A stretch of DNA of 64,000 nt from CAJQGY01 sp964417685 (GTDB taxonomy: Bacteria; Pseudomonadota; Gammaproteobacteria; Magnimaribacterales; D2472): positions 3,562 to 67,561 of the forward strand of contig CAYQIT010000004.1 of the NCBI GenBank assembly GCA_964417685.1, read 5' to 3'. The notes beneath the pieces were generated by a model. The model did no database searches. It was not told the DNA's origin and was given only the letters and a program-made list of their open reading frames with translations. Each line of letters begins with the position of its first letter. Within the stretch, counting starts at the first letter, position 1. A program made the position numbers and the translations under genes. Below, piece after piece: positions 18,484-26,912 of the stretch.

Positions 18484-18944
18484 TTGTGATATGGAGAATT
18501 ATTAAGAATTGAGAATGCTCTATATATTTGTTCCATTAACATTATTTTGAACAATCTATGCGGAAAAGTCATTTTGGAGATTGAAATTACCTTATTAGAA
18601 GAATTTAATATTTCATCTGAGAGTCCAAATGAGCCTCCAATTATAAAATTGGCTTTTTTATTATTTTCAATGCATGATTTTATGATTTGACTAAACCGTT
18701 CACTACTTACAGACTCACCTTTTATATCGAATGAAATTGTAAATTCGCTATCTTTAACTTTGGATAAAATAGATTTTGATTCAAGCGATACTACTTCATC
18801 GACAGATCTTTTTGGATGTTGTTGGCTTTTGATATCCTCAAAATTTAGTGAAACATAATTTGGTAATTGTTTAGAGTAGTAATTAACTCCTTCACTTTCC
18901 CATTTAGATAGCTTGTTGGTTACACTTATGAAGTTAAGAAGCAT
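18480..18944 (-). CDS. rlmH: 23S rRNA (pseudouridine-1915-N3) methyltransferase
   Basis: A 154-residue SPOUT-fold methyltransferase acting on helix 69 of 23S rRNA. The SAM-binding knot is seen as FIIGGSFGLSDEIL and the C-terminal signature as MTFPHRLFKIMLMEQIYRA ending in NSPYHK. The start codon directly abuts the rsfS stop with no spacer. Position between rsfS and mrdA is the conserved gammaproteobacterial order. Confidence 0.95.
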   Translation of the reverse strand: MLLNFISVTNKLSKWESEGVNYYSKQLPNYVSLNFEDIKSQQHPKRSVDEVVSLESKSILSKVKDSEFTISFDIKGESVSSERFSQIIKSCIENNKKANFIIGGSFGLSDEILNSSNKVISISKMTFPHRLFKIMLMEQIYRAFSILNNSPYHK

Positions 18945-19289
18945 CTAAGAGCTTGCTGGAAGTAATGTATTCTCACCCCATAATCCCTCCAAATCATAGA
19001 ATTCCCTTGTTTCTGATTTCATAAGATTGATCACAACTGATCCGCAATCTACAAGGATCCAGCCTGAATCAGCAGTACCTTCATTGCCGATAATTTCTAG
19101 ATTGTTAGTTTTGACCTCTTCAATCAATTTTTCAGAAATAGATTTTGCATGCCTGTTAGAAGTCGCTGTTGCTATAATTATCGTATCAGCGAAAGAGGAT
19201 ATGCCCTCAATATCTAGCGAAAGAATATCTTCTGCTTTGCTATCTTCCAATGATTTGAGACAAATTTCTTTAATTTTTTCTTGTGGCAA
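18945..19289 (-). CDS. rsfS: Ribosomal silencing factor RsfS
   Basis: A 114-residue protein that binds ribosomal protein uL14 and prevents subunit joining in starvation. Family segments are KAEDILSLDIEGISSFADTI, ATSNRHAKSISEKL, and GWILVDCGSVVINLM. A TTG (complement of 19287-19289) is the only reasonable start, since no in-frame ATG gives the N-terminal helix. It is the first gene of the rsfS-to-dacA operon; nadD, which usually precedes it, is absent, and a divergent membrane-protein gene begins 71 bases away. Confidence 0.93.
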   Translation of the reverse strand: MPQEKIKEICLKSLEDSKAEDILSLDIEGISSFADTIIIATATSNRHAKSISEKLIEEVKTNNLEIIGNEGTADSGWILVDCGSVVINLMKSETREFYDLEGLWGENTLLPASS

Positions 19290-19359
19290 AATTCGATATA
19301 TTTAATTATTAGATGCTTAAGATATACTAAATTATATTAAAGGAAAAAGATAAGTAAAT

Positions 19360-19791
19360 ATGGAAATTTATGGCCTAAGTTTTATATATGAATGGCTAGA
19401 AAAAAATAGTTATGTACTATTATATCTAGGAATTTTTTCCTTCTGTATTTTCTTCATAAGTATATTTGGGATTAAATACTTTGCAGCAAAAATCCCTAAA
19501 GACTACTTTACAAATAAACAAAGGGTTTCGAGACTAAAAGAAAGTTCTTTGGCATTATGGTTGGTTTATATTGTTATAAAAAACTTCATTGGCTACATAT
19601 TTATAATTTTTGGGATCCTGGCATTAGTCCTCCCTGGTCAGGGCATTCTAATGATTTTGATAGGGCTGGTTATGAGCGACTATCCTCGGAAGCAAAATTT
19701 AGAGAGAAGAATAATTTCAATTAAAACTGTTAGAAGAGGTGTAAACTGGTTGAGAAAAAAATCTGGCGTTGAAGAAATCGAGTTTAAATAA
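19360..19791 (+). CDS. Small inner-membrane protein, possibly PGPGW-type
   Basis: A 143-residue protein with hydrophobic segments at about 17-40, 66-88 and 89-106. The last two are separated by a short loop with the sequence LVLPGQGILMILIGLVM, resembling the PGPGW family of putative transmembrane proteins, and are followed by a basic cytoplasmic tail (RKQNLERRIISIKTVRRG). An AAAGGA ribosome-binding site lies just upstream of ATG 19360. Function is unknown. It diverges from rsfS and converges on the LON-domain gene. Confidence 0.6.
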   Translation: MEIYGLSFIYEWLEKNSYVLLYLGIFSFCIFFISIFGIKYFAAKIPKDYFTNKQRVSRLKESSLALWLVYIVIKNFIGYIFIIFGILALVLPGQGILMILIGLVMSDYPRKQNLERRIISIKTVRRGVNWLRKKSGVEEIEFK

Positions 19792-19800
19792 AAAATTAAA

Positions 19801-20391
19801 TTATGTACTTTTCATCTTCTCGATACACTTTGATAGAATCATAAATCTCTGCGATGCGTCAAATGCATCAAGTAGGCTTTGCTTTTCCTCAGGAGTTAAT
19901 GGTATTAGACCGCCAAGATGATAAGCAATTGAATCGGCAGAGTTAAAATTAACATCAATCGGCATCTCGCTTACTTTTGGATGCTTCATAATTTGAGTTA
20001 GAATATTTACAAATTCTGGATACTCAGCAAGTATTGCCTGATCGTCAACCTCAGGATCAATCATTGGCTCAACCTCACCAATATTTAAACCATCCTCAAG
20101 TTGACATATATTCTTGATTGAAACTTTGTCCTCAGCTTTTACAGTTATACCTAGCAATCCATTCGGTAAATTATTGAAATCTATTATTCTTACATAAGTA
20201 CCTTTCTTAGAGATAGCAACGCTACTCTCTGAATTTTCTTCTTCAAAAAAAGCAATAACAAAACCAGAATCATCTTTTAGAGAGCTCTTAATCATATTTA
20301 CATATCTGGGTTCAAAGATTTGTAATGACTGAATACTTCCAGGTAATGCAACAATTTTTAATGGGAATATAGGTACGTTAGATTTTTTCAA
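19801..20391 (-). CDS. Stand-alone LON substrate-binding domain protein
   Basis: A 196-residue protein matching only the N-terminal substrate-recognition domain of Lon protease: VPIFPLKIVALPGSIQSLQI, then FEPRYVNMI, and GLLGITVKAEDK. The AAA+ and serine protease domains are absent, so it cannot be a protease by itself; such single-domain proteins are widespread but poorly understood. The start is a TTG that lies 14 bases inside the end of mpl, so the two are cotranscribed. Confidence 0.75.
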   Translation of the reverse strand: MKKSNVPIFPLKIVALPGSIQSLQIFEPRYVNMIKSSLKDDSGFVIAFFEEENSESSVAISKKGTYVRIIDFNNLPNGLLGITVKAEDKVSIKNICQLEDGLNIGEVEPMIDPEVDDQAILAEYPEFVNILTQIMKHPKVSEMPIDVNFNSADSIAYHLGGLIPLTPEEKQSLLDAFDASQRFMILSKCIEKMKST

Positions 20392-21688
20392 GGTGTTTAA
20401 TAATTGGCTTGTATATCAAAGAGCTGTCTTTGTTTGTCATTATCAAAATAATATCATAATCACAAATATTATCTTTGATAAAAATTAAAGATGATTCAAT
20501 TGAATGAAAAACCAATTGTTCATCTACCCCTTCCCCCAAAATATTTTTATGATCTATCCATATAGTGTTTGTTAGGGAGCTAGGAGCATTGAATAACTCA
20601 TCACCATGAAATCCTCCTGACATAGTATTAGACCCTAATTCTATTATGCCCAAAATTTTTGACTCTGAATGTTTAGAAGATAGTGCGTCAGCGGTCATTC
20701 TAATTGCTGTTGGATGATGGGCAAAATCATCATAGATGCTAACGCCTCCATAAGATCCTTTATCTTCTAATCTGCGTTTAACTCCTTCAAAATCAAGGAG
20801 ACTTTCGATTGAATTTTCTATAGGTATACCATTTACATTTGCGGCAAGAATTGCGGAACAATAATTTTTAAGATTATGCTCGCCAATTAATGGAAGGTCT
20901 TTTAAAGAATATTTTTTTTCATCAATTGTTAATGATCTATTTTTAAAATCTAAATGGTAATTACCTTTATTAATAGAGATTATTTTTGACCATGCTCCTT
21001 GGCTTACAACATCATATGAATTCTTATCATCTCCATAAAAAATAATATTTCCAGACCCTGGTATTGTCTTTATGAGATGATGAAATTGTTTTTTTATATC
21101 ATCAAGATCCCTAAATATATCAGCATGATCAAATTCTATATTGTTAATTATTAATGTATTTGTTTTGTAGTGGATGAACTTGGATCTTTTGTCGAAAAAA
21201 GCAGAATCATACTCATCTGCTTCGACTATAAATACATCATCACTTCCCAAGCAAGCAGATTTACCCGTAGAGCTTGAAACTCCGCCAACCAAATATCCAA
21301 TATCTATATCCTGTTTTAGGAAAATATGGCATAGCATATAAGAAGTTGTTGTTTTGCCATGGGTTCCAGAAATTGAAATAACATTTTTCTTTGTTAGCAT
21401 TTCGCCAAGAATATCTGGCCCCGATTTAAATGGGAGGTTATTTTCTAAGATGTGTTCAACAGACTCATTTCCACGAGACAAGGCATTACCAATTATATAT
21501 AGATCTGCTTTTGGAAGATCTTTCACTTTGTAGCCATGAACTAAGTCAATATGAGAGCTATTAAGCTGATCTGACATAGGCGGGTAAAATTGAATATCAG
21601 AGCCTGAAACATTATGACCTGAATCTTTAAGTATCTGTGCTATACCCCCCATGAAGGTCCCGCATATACCTAGAATATGTATTCTCAT
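20378..21688 (-). CDS. mpl: UDP-MurNAc:L-alanyl-gamma-D-glutamyl-meso-DAP ligase (murein tripeptide recycling)
   Basis: Attaches recycled murein tripeptide to UDP-MurNAc, bypassing MurC, MurD and MurE. The 436-residue Mur ligase starts with the Mpl-type Rossmann motif HILGICGTFMGGIA and has the ATP P-loop GTHGKTTT at 108-115, followed by EADEYDSAFFDKRSKF and DDFAHHPTAI. The GICGTFMGG start and DEYD segment favour Mpl over MurC. ATG 21688 diverges from the phosphofructokinase gene 51 bases away. Confidence 0.92.
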   Translation of the reverse strand: MRIHILGICGTFMGGIAQILKDSGHNVSGSDIQFYPPMSDQLNSSHIDLVHGYKVKDLPKADLYIIGNALSRGNESVEHILENNLPFKSGPDILGEMLTKKNVISISGTHGKTTTSYMLCHIFLKQDIDIGYLVGGVSSSTGKSACLGSDDVFIVEADEYDSAFFDKRSKFIHYKTNTLIINNIEFDHADIFRDLDDIKKQFHHLIKTIPGSGNIIFYGDDKNSYDVVSQGAWSKIISINKGNYHLDFKNRSLTIDEKKYSLKDLPLIGEHNLKNYCSAILAANVNGIPIENSIESLLDFEGVKRRLEDKGSYGGVSIYDDFAHHPTAIRMTADALSSKHSESKILGIIELGSNTMSGGFHGDELFNAPSSLTNTIWIDHKNILGEGVDEQLVFHSIESSLIFIKDNICDYDIILIMTNKDSSLIYKPIIKHLEKI

Positions 21689-21694
21689 AATGGT

Positions 21695-21700
21695 TATAAT
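21695..21700 (+). promoter_or_regulatory. Putative -10 box for the phosphofructokinase gene
   Basis: A perfect TATAAT stands 39 bases before the ATG at 21740, in the divergent space between mpl and the phosphofructokinase gene. No convincing -35 is seen at the proper distance, so only the -10 is listed. It is inference from consensus alone in an AT-rich background. Confidence 0.35.
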
Positions 21701-21739
21701 ACTTTGTAAAAGTTAAATTAAGAAATATAGGGCGCTAGT

Positions 21740-22996
21740 ATGAAGAAAAATGCATTTTATGCACAATCAGGCGGAGTTACAGCAGTAATAAATGCCACAG
21801 CGAGCTCTTTAATTCTTGAGACTAGAAAGCATAAAAACAAGATAGGCAAATTATATGCTGGCAAAAATGGAATTCTTGGAGCATTAAAAGAAGATCTTAT
21901 TGATACATCTAAAGAATCCATTGCAAATATTGAATCACTAAAATATCGACCTGGTGGAGTCTTTGGCTCGTGCAGGTTTAAACTCAAAGATCTTGAATCT
22001 GATGCACATCAATATAAAAGACTAATAGAAGTTTTTAAGGCTCATAATATTGGTTATTTTTTTTATAATGGCGGTAATGACTCTGCCGATACTGCATTAA
22101 AAGTCTCAAAAATTAGTAAAGATCTTGGGTACGATTTAACATGTGTAGCAGTACCTAAAACTGTAGACAATGATCTTGTTGTTACTGACTCATGCCCCGG
22201 CTTTGGTTCTGCTGCAAAATACATTGCCACTTCAACACTAGAGGGATCTTTAGATGTGCAATCTATGTCAGAAACATCAACAAAAGTATTTATTCTTGAG
22301 GTTATGGGAAGGCATGCCGGCTGGATGGCTGCATCAAGCATACTTGCAAAAAGAAAGAATCAAAATGCACCACACATTATCTTATTACCAGAAGTTGCTT
22401 TTAACCAAAAAAACTTTCTTGCAGAAGTGAAGAAAAACATAAATTCAGATGGTTATTGTGTTGTGGTAGTTTCCGAGGGTGTAAGGAATTCTAGAGGTAA
22501 GTTTTTATCAGAAACTGATACAAAAGATGCCTTTGGACACACTCAACTTGGAGGAGTGGCTCCGTTCATTGCGAATTTAATCACATCAAAATTAAAGTAT
22601 AAAAATCACTGGGCTGTTGCTGATTACCTTCAAAGAAGCGCTAGACACTTAGCATCTAAAACTGACTTTGATCATGCGCAAGCAGTTGGCATTCAGGCTG
22701 TAAAATATGCATTGAAAGGAATGAATGGAACTATGCCTGTAATAAAGAGACTTGCAGGAAGAAAATATAAATGGGTGGTTGAGCCAGCACCAGTATCAAA
22801 AATAGCAAATCTTGAGAAGAAGTTGCCTAAAAGCTTCATAAGCAAAAATGGTTTTAGTATTACAAAAAAAGGTATTGATTATCTGCAGCCCCTCGTTAAT
22901 GGCGAGGCTCCAGTAAAGTTTAAAGATGGAATACCTCTTATTAAAGAACTAAAGCTAGAACTTGAAAAGAAGAAGCTAGATCGTTGGGATGGATAG
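21740..22996 (+). CDS. pfp: 6-phosphofructokinase, pyrophosphate-dependent type
   Basis: Phosphorylates fructose 6-phosphate reversibly using pyrophosphate. The 418-residue protein is larger than ATP-type PfkA (about 320) and shows GGNDS at 111-115 in place of the GGDGS loop of ATP enzymes, PKTVDND at 139-145, and the substrate-binding EVMGRHAGWMAA. These are the hallmarks of PPi-PFK. Phosphoryl donor preference is inferred from motifs. It is a single gene, convergent with the DUF2244 gene with no intergenic space. Confidence 0.88.
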   Translation: MKKNAFYAQSGGVTAVINATASSLILETRKHKNKIGKLYAGKNGILGALKEDLIDTSKESIANIESLKYRPGGVFGSCRFKLKDLESDAHQYKRLIEVFKAHNIGYFFYNGGNDSADTALKVSKISKDLGYDLTCVAVPKTVDNDLVVTDSCPGFGSAAKYIATSTLEGSLDVQSMSETSTKVFILEVMGRHAGWMAASSILAKRKNQNAPHIILLPEVAFNQKNFLAEVKKNINSDGYCVVVVSEGVRNSRGKFLSETDTKDAFGHTQLGGVAPFIANLITSKLKYKNHWAVADYLQRSARHLASKTDFDHAQAVGIQAVKYALKGMNGTMPVIKRLAGRKYKWVVEPAPVSKIANLEKKLPKSFISKNGFSITKKGIDYLQPLVNGEAPVKFKDGIPLIKELKLELEKKKLDRWDG

Positions 22997-23473
22997 CTAG
23001 TTATTTAATTCATCCACCAAAGTATTCATTTCTTTTTGTAATAATTTTTTATCCTCTTGATTTAAAAATTCCCCTATCTCTATATCTTGTCCTTTTGATC
23101 TAAAAGAAAGTTTAGTAATTTCATCAGAGCTCTTATCAACTTGAAATGAAGTAAATGTTCTAAATTCTTGCCAGCTATATTCTATTTTTTTTCTGCCTTT
23201 CTGAATCAAAACAAGCTCATCTGATAAAAATATTTTTTGCCTTTGCTTGCTCCAATTGAAATTCAAATAAAAAGCAGTAACTAAAATTAGTATTTCTAAG
23301 CCAGCAAATGGAAGTATTAAAGTAGCCCCTAATAAAAAAAATATTGTTGCAATTCCAATACAGATAAATGAAATGCTTAAGATAAATATTATTCTTGCGA
23401 TGCCATTCAAAGATCCATTTGGCTTGATATCTATTAAATATTTATCAGCTTTTATTTTTTTAACAATAACCAC
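22997..23473 (-). CDS. DUF2244-like integral membrane protein
   Basis: A 158-residue protein with two membrane helices (about 25-45 and 47-68; the core reads LLGATLILPFAGLEILILV), then a soluble C-terminal beta-rich part. The pattern of two helices followed by a conserved short cytoplasmic domain fits DUF2244, of unknown function. The start is GTG (complement of 23471-23473), only 14 bases from the argD ATG on the other strand, so promoters for one or both must lie inside coding sequence or the annotated start is too early. Confidence 0.65.
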   Translation of the reverse strand: MVIVKKIKADKYLIDIKPNGSLNGIARIIFILSISFICIGIATIFFLLGATLILPFAGLEILILVTAFYLNFNWSKQRQKIFLSDELVLIQKGRKKIEYSWQEFRTFTSFQVDKSSDEITKLSFRSKGQDIEIGEFLNQEDKKLLQKEMNTLVDELNN

Positions 23474-23487
23474 GTTACAATAAAATT

Positions 23488-24684
23488 ATGAATATGAGTA
23501 AAGATTATTTTAATTATATTATGCCTTTTTATTCTCCAGCTGACTTTGTTGTTAAAAAGGCTAAAGGTTCATATGTATGGGATACAAATAATAAAAAATA
23601 TATTGATCTGACAGCAGGTATTGCCGTAACAAGTCTTGGTCATTCTAATAAAGAGCTCATAAAAGTAGCACATAGCCAAAGCAAAGATGTATGGCACCTC
23701 TCTAATTTGTATATTAATGAGCCAACGACCCGGCTGGCAAAAAAACTATGTAATAAAACTTTTGGTGATAAAGTCTTTTTTTCTAACTCTGGTGGCGAGG
23801 CAATAGAAGCAGCCATTAAAACTGCTCGAAAGTATTCAACGCAAAAATTTAATACTAAAAAAAATGAGATTATTTCATTTAGCACTTCTTTTCATGGAAG
23901 AACATTAATGGGTATCACATTGTCTCATTCAAAGCACTTAAATGATGGCTTTGGCCCTTTGCCTAGGGGAATTAAAAATCATGAATTTAATAATCCAAAT
24001 GGTTTAGATAAAGTTTTTTCTGAAAAAACCTCTGCAGTAATTTTAGAGCTTGTTCAATGGCAATCTGGTATTACAAAGGCTGATAAGAATTTTATCAAAC
24101 AAATTTTAAAGCAAGCCAAAAAGAATGATGCCCTCGTAATCATTGATGAGGTTCAGTCAGGCATTGGAAGAACAGGAAGCTTATTTGCTTATGAACAATT
24201 TGATATAAATCCAGATATTGTTTGTTTTGCTAAAGGTATTGCAAATGGCTTGCCATTGGGGGGAATAATTACAAATAATAAAGTATCAAAGTATATGAGC
24301 CCGGGTCATCATGGAAGTACTTTTGGTGGTAATCCAATAGCATGCGCGGTTGGCGAAAAAGTAATAGATATAATTTCTAAAAAAGCATTCTTAAAAAAGG
24401 TAACAGTCAAGGAAAAAATATTTATTATAGCTCTAGAAAAAATTCAGGAAGATTTAAATTTATTTGAAGAGGTTAATTCAGCAGGATTATGGATAAGCGT
24501 AACTTTTAATGAGAATTCCTCTGTTGAAGTAGATGATTTAATAAAAGCATGTCATAACAATGGACTAATGATATTAAAAGCCAATATCAATACCGTAAGA
24601 TTCTCTCCGAGTTTATTGATAGAGAAAGATACAATAATTAAATCAATGAAGATATTTAAGAAGACTCTTATGCAGAATCTTTAA
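23488..24684 (+). CDS. argD: Acetylornithine / succinyldiaminopimelate aminotransferase
   Basis: Class III PLP aminotransferase of arginine (and often lysine) synthesis. The 398-residue protein has the N-terminal MPFYSPADFVVKKAKGSYVWD, the cofactor segment SNSGGEAIEAAIKTARK, VIIDEVQSGIGRTG, and the PLP lysine in CFAKGIANGLPLGG near 249; GHHGSTFGGNPIAC completes the fold. The MP-Y family start favours ArgD over GabT or ornithine aminotransferase. A second ATG at 23494 is an equally good start. The 3' end overlaps convergent parC by 17 bases. Confidence 0.9.
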   Translation: MNMSKDYFNYIMPFYSPADFVVKKAKGSYVWDTNNKKYIDLTAGIAVTSLGHSNKELIKVAHSQSKDVWHLSNLYINEPTTRLAKKLCNKTFGDKVFFSNSGGEAIEAAIKTARKYSTQKFNTKKNEIISFSTSFHGRTLMGITLSHSKHLNDGFGPLPRGIKNHEFNNPNGLDKVFSEKTSAVILELVQWQSGITKADKNFIKQILKQAKKNDALVIIDEVQSGIGRTGSLFAYEQFDINPDIVCFAKGIANGLPLGGIITNNKVSKYMSPGHHGSTFGGNPIACAVGEKVIDIISKKAFLKKVTVKEKIFIIALEKIQEDLNLFEEVNSAGLWISVTFNENSSVEVDDLIKACHNNGLMILKANINTVRFSPSLLIEKDTIIKSMKIFKKTLMQNL

Positions 24685-26911
24685 CCTTAACTTCTTCTGA
24701 AATACTTTCTACTCTTTTAAGATGCCCAGCAAGTATATTGCCACGCTTTGCTCTTGAAGATACATAGTGCTGCCAGTCTTTAAATGGAAGAGAGCGACTC
24801 TTAGTGCCATAGTGAACTACAAGGTTGCTATCTTCTGCTAAGAGTTGGATATCAAGCATTTTTTCCTCTTTGGATTTAAACTTGGCGGTAGGTATATTGA
24901 TAATCTTGTTTCCTTTACCTTTTGGAAGTATAGGTAATTCATCTAATCTAAATATTAAAAGCTTTCCAATGCTTGAAACTGCTGCAATATACTGGTGATC
25001 TGCTCTAAGCTTTTGGGATTTTATGAGTGATGCTCCTTCAGGAATCTTCATAAAAGCCTTGCCGGTTTTTTTATTTGATATTGTGTTACTGAATTCAGAA
25101 ATATATCCATATCCTGCTGTATTAGTGAAAATAAATTTATCATCTGGCTCACCAATAAGTGCGGATATAAAATTAACTCCAGATTCAGCGTTCACTCTTC
25201 CCGATATTGGTTCACCCATTCCTCTTGCTGAAGGAAGTGAGTGACTGGGAATAGAAAAAACCTTGCCGCTTGAGTCAATGAATACTGCAGTCTGGTTGCT
25301 TTTACCTCGTGCATAATCTTGTAATTTATCTTCCCCTCGATAGCTCAAGCTTGAAGGATCAATTTCGTGACCCTTTCCACTTCTTATCCAGCCAGCTTCT
25401 GAAAGAACAACAGTTATAGGTTCAGTTACGAGAGTTTCTTCCTCGGAAAAAACCTTTGCATTAGAAGCTCTCTTAATTGGAGACTTCCTCTCTTCACCAA
25501 AATTTTCTTTTATTTTTAAAAGCTCCTTTTTGATTAGAGTTTTCAGTCTAGCTTTTGAAGACAAAATCGTTTCAATTTCTTTTTGTTCATCAGACAACTT
25601 TGATCTCTCGTCTTCAAGCTTAATTTGTTCAAGTTTAGCTAGTTGTCTTAGTTTAATCTCTAAAATTGCATTAGCTTGAATGTCTGTTAGTTTGAATTCC
25701 TTGATAATTTCTTTTTTTGGCTCATCAGACTCTCTAATTATTTTGATAACCTCATCAATATTTAAATAAACTGCAAGGAGGCCTTCTAATATATGCAGCC
25801 TATCATTGACTTGATCTAGTCTATGCTCCAATCTCCTGATAACAGTATTCTTTCTAAATGTTATCCATTCTTTTAACAGGGAGAGTAAATCAAAGACTTT
25901 TGGTCCTCCAGCCAATGAGATTAAGTTCATATTTGCTCTGTAATTCTTTTGAAGATCAGTTGATGCAAAGAGATGATTCATAACGTCTTCAGCATTTACT
26001 CTATTTGATTTCAAAGTTATAACAAGCCTGACTGGCTCTTCATGATCGCCTTCATCAGCAAGATCTACAACCATTGGTATTTTCTTTTTGAGCATCTGAT
26101 CTGCAATTTGTTCTAATATTTTTGAGCCAGAAGCCTGATAGGGCAAAGCATTTATGATGATGTCATTCTTTTCTTGGGCCCATTGAGCCTGAATCTTAAA
26201 TCCACCTCTGCCGGTTGAATATATTTCTAATAGCTCTTCTTCGCTTGCAATAATTGAGGCATTATTGGAAAAGTCTGGTCCTTTAATTATTTCCAAAAGG
26301 TCACTAAGCTCAGATCTAGGATTGTCTAATAGAAAAACTGTAGCATCTATTATTTCATTGATGTTATGAGAAGGTATGTCTGTTGCCATGCCAACTGCTA
26401 TGCCAGATGTTCCATTTAAAAGTATTGATGGTAATTTAGATGGGAAAATTACTGGCTCTAAAAGTGAGCCATCAAAATTTGGCTGCCAGTCCACTGTCCC
26501 AGACTTTAATTCATCAATTAATAAGTTAGCAAATTTTGTAAGCTTTGACTCTGTATAACGCATGGCGGCAAATGACTTTGGATCATCTTGCGACCCCCAG
26601 TTACCTTGCCCATCAACAAATGGATATTTGAAGGAGAAATTCTGAGCCATCAACACCATTGCTTCATATGCGGCGCTATCTCCATGAGGATGAAATTTAC
26701 CAATTACATCACCAACTGTTCTTGCAGATTTTTTATACTTTGATCCTGCATCAAGTCCAAGTTCTGACATTGCATATAATATTCTTCTCTGAACTGGCTT
26801 TAGGCCGTCACCAATATTAGGCAATGCTCTGTCAAGAATTACATACATTGCATAGTTTAAATACGATTCTTCTGCGTATTTTTTTAGGCTTATTGACTCT
26901 ACTTTTTTCAT
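24668..26911 (-). CDS. parC: DNA topoisomerase IV subunit A
   Basis: Breaks and rejoins DNA in the ParC2ParE2 decatenase. The 747-residue protein opens with YLNYAMYVILDRALPNIGDGLKPVQRR and carries the catalytic tyrosine Y119 in AAMRYTESKL. The quinolone-determining region reads HPHGDSAAYEAMV, with S79 and E83 equivalent to the E. coli wild-type S80/E84, so no resistance substitution is seen there. The length and its pairing with parE one base upstream favour ParC over GyrA. Confidence 0.95.
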   Translation of the reverse strand: MKKVESISLKKYAEESYLNYAMYVILDRALPNIGDGLKPVQRRILYAMSELGLDAGSKYKKSARTVGDVIGKFHPHGDSAAYEAMVLMAQNFSFKYPFVDGQGNWGSQDDPKSFAAMRYTESKLTKFANLLIDELKSGTVDWQPNFDGSLLEPVIFPSKLPSILLNGTSGIAVGMATDIPSHNINEIIDATVFLLDNPRSELSDLLEIIKGPDFSNNASIIASEEELLEIYSTGRGGFKIQAQWAQEKNDIIINALPYQASGSKILEQIADQMLKKKIPMVVDLADEGDHEEPVRLVITLKSNRVNAEDVMNHLFASTDLQKNYRANMNLISLAGGPKVFDLLSLLKEWITFRKNTVIRRLEHRLDQVNDRLHILEGLLAVYLNIDEVIKIIRESDEPKKEIIKEFKLTDIQANAILEIKLRQLAKLEQIKLEDERSKLSDEQKEIETILSSKARLKTLIKKELLKIKENFGEERKSPIKRASNAKVFSEEETLVTEPITVVLSEAGWIRSGKGHEIDPSSLSYRGEDKLQDYARGKSNQTAVFIDSSGKVFSIPSHSLPSARGMGEPISGRVNAESGVNFISALIGEPDDKFIFTNTAGYGYISEFSNTISNKKTGKAFMKIPEGASLIKSQKLRADHQYIAAVSSIGKLLIFRLDELPILPKGKGNKIINIPTAKFKSKEEKMLDIQLLAEDSNLVVHYGTKSRSLPFKDWQHYVSSRAKRGNILAGHLKRVESISEEVKVKDSA

Positions 26912-26912
26912 A

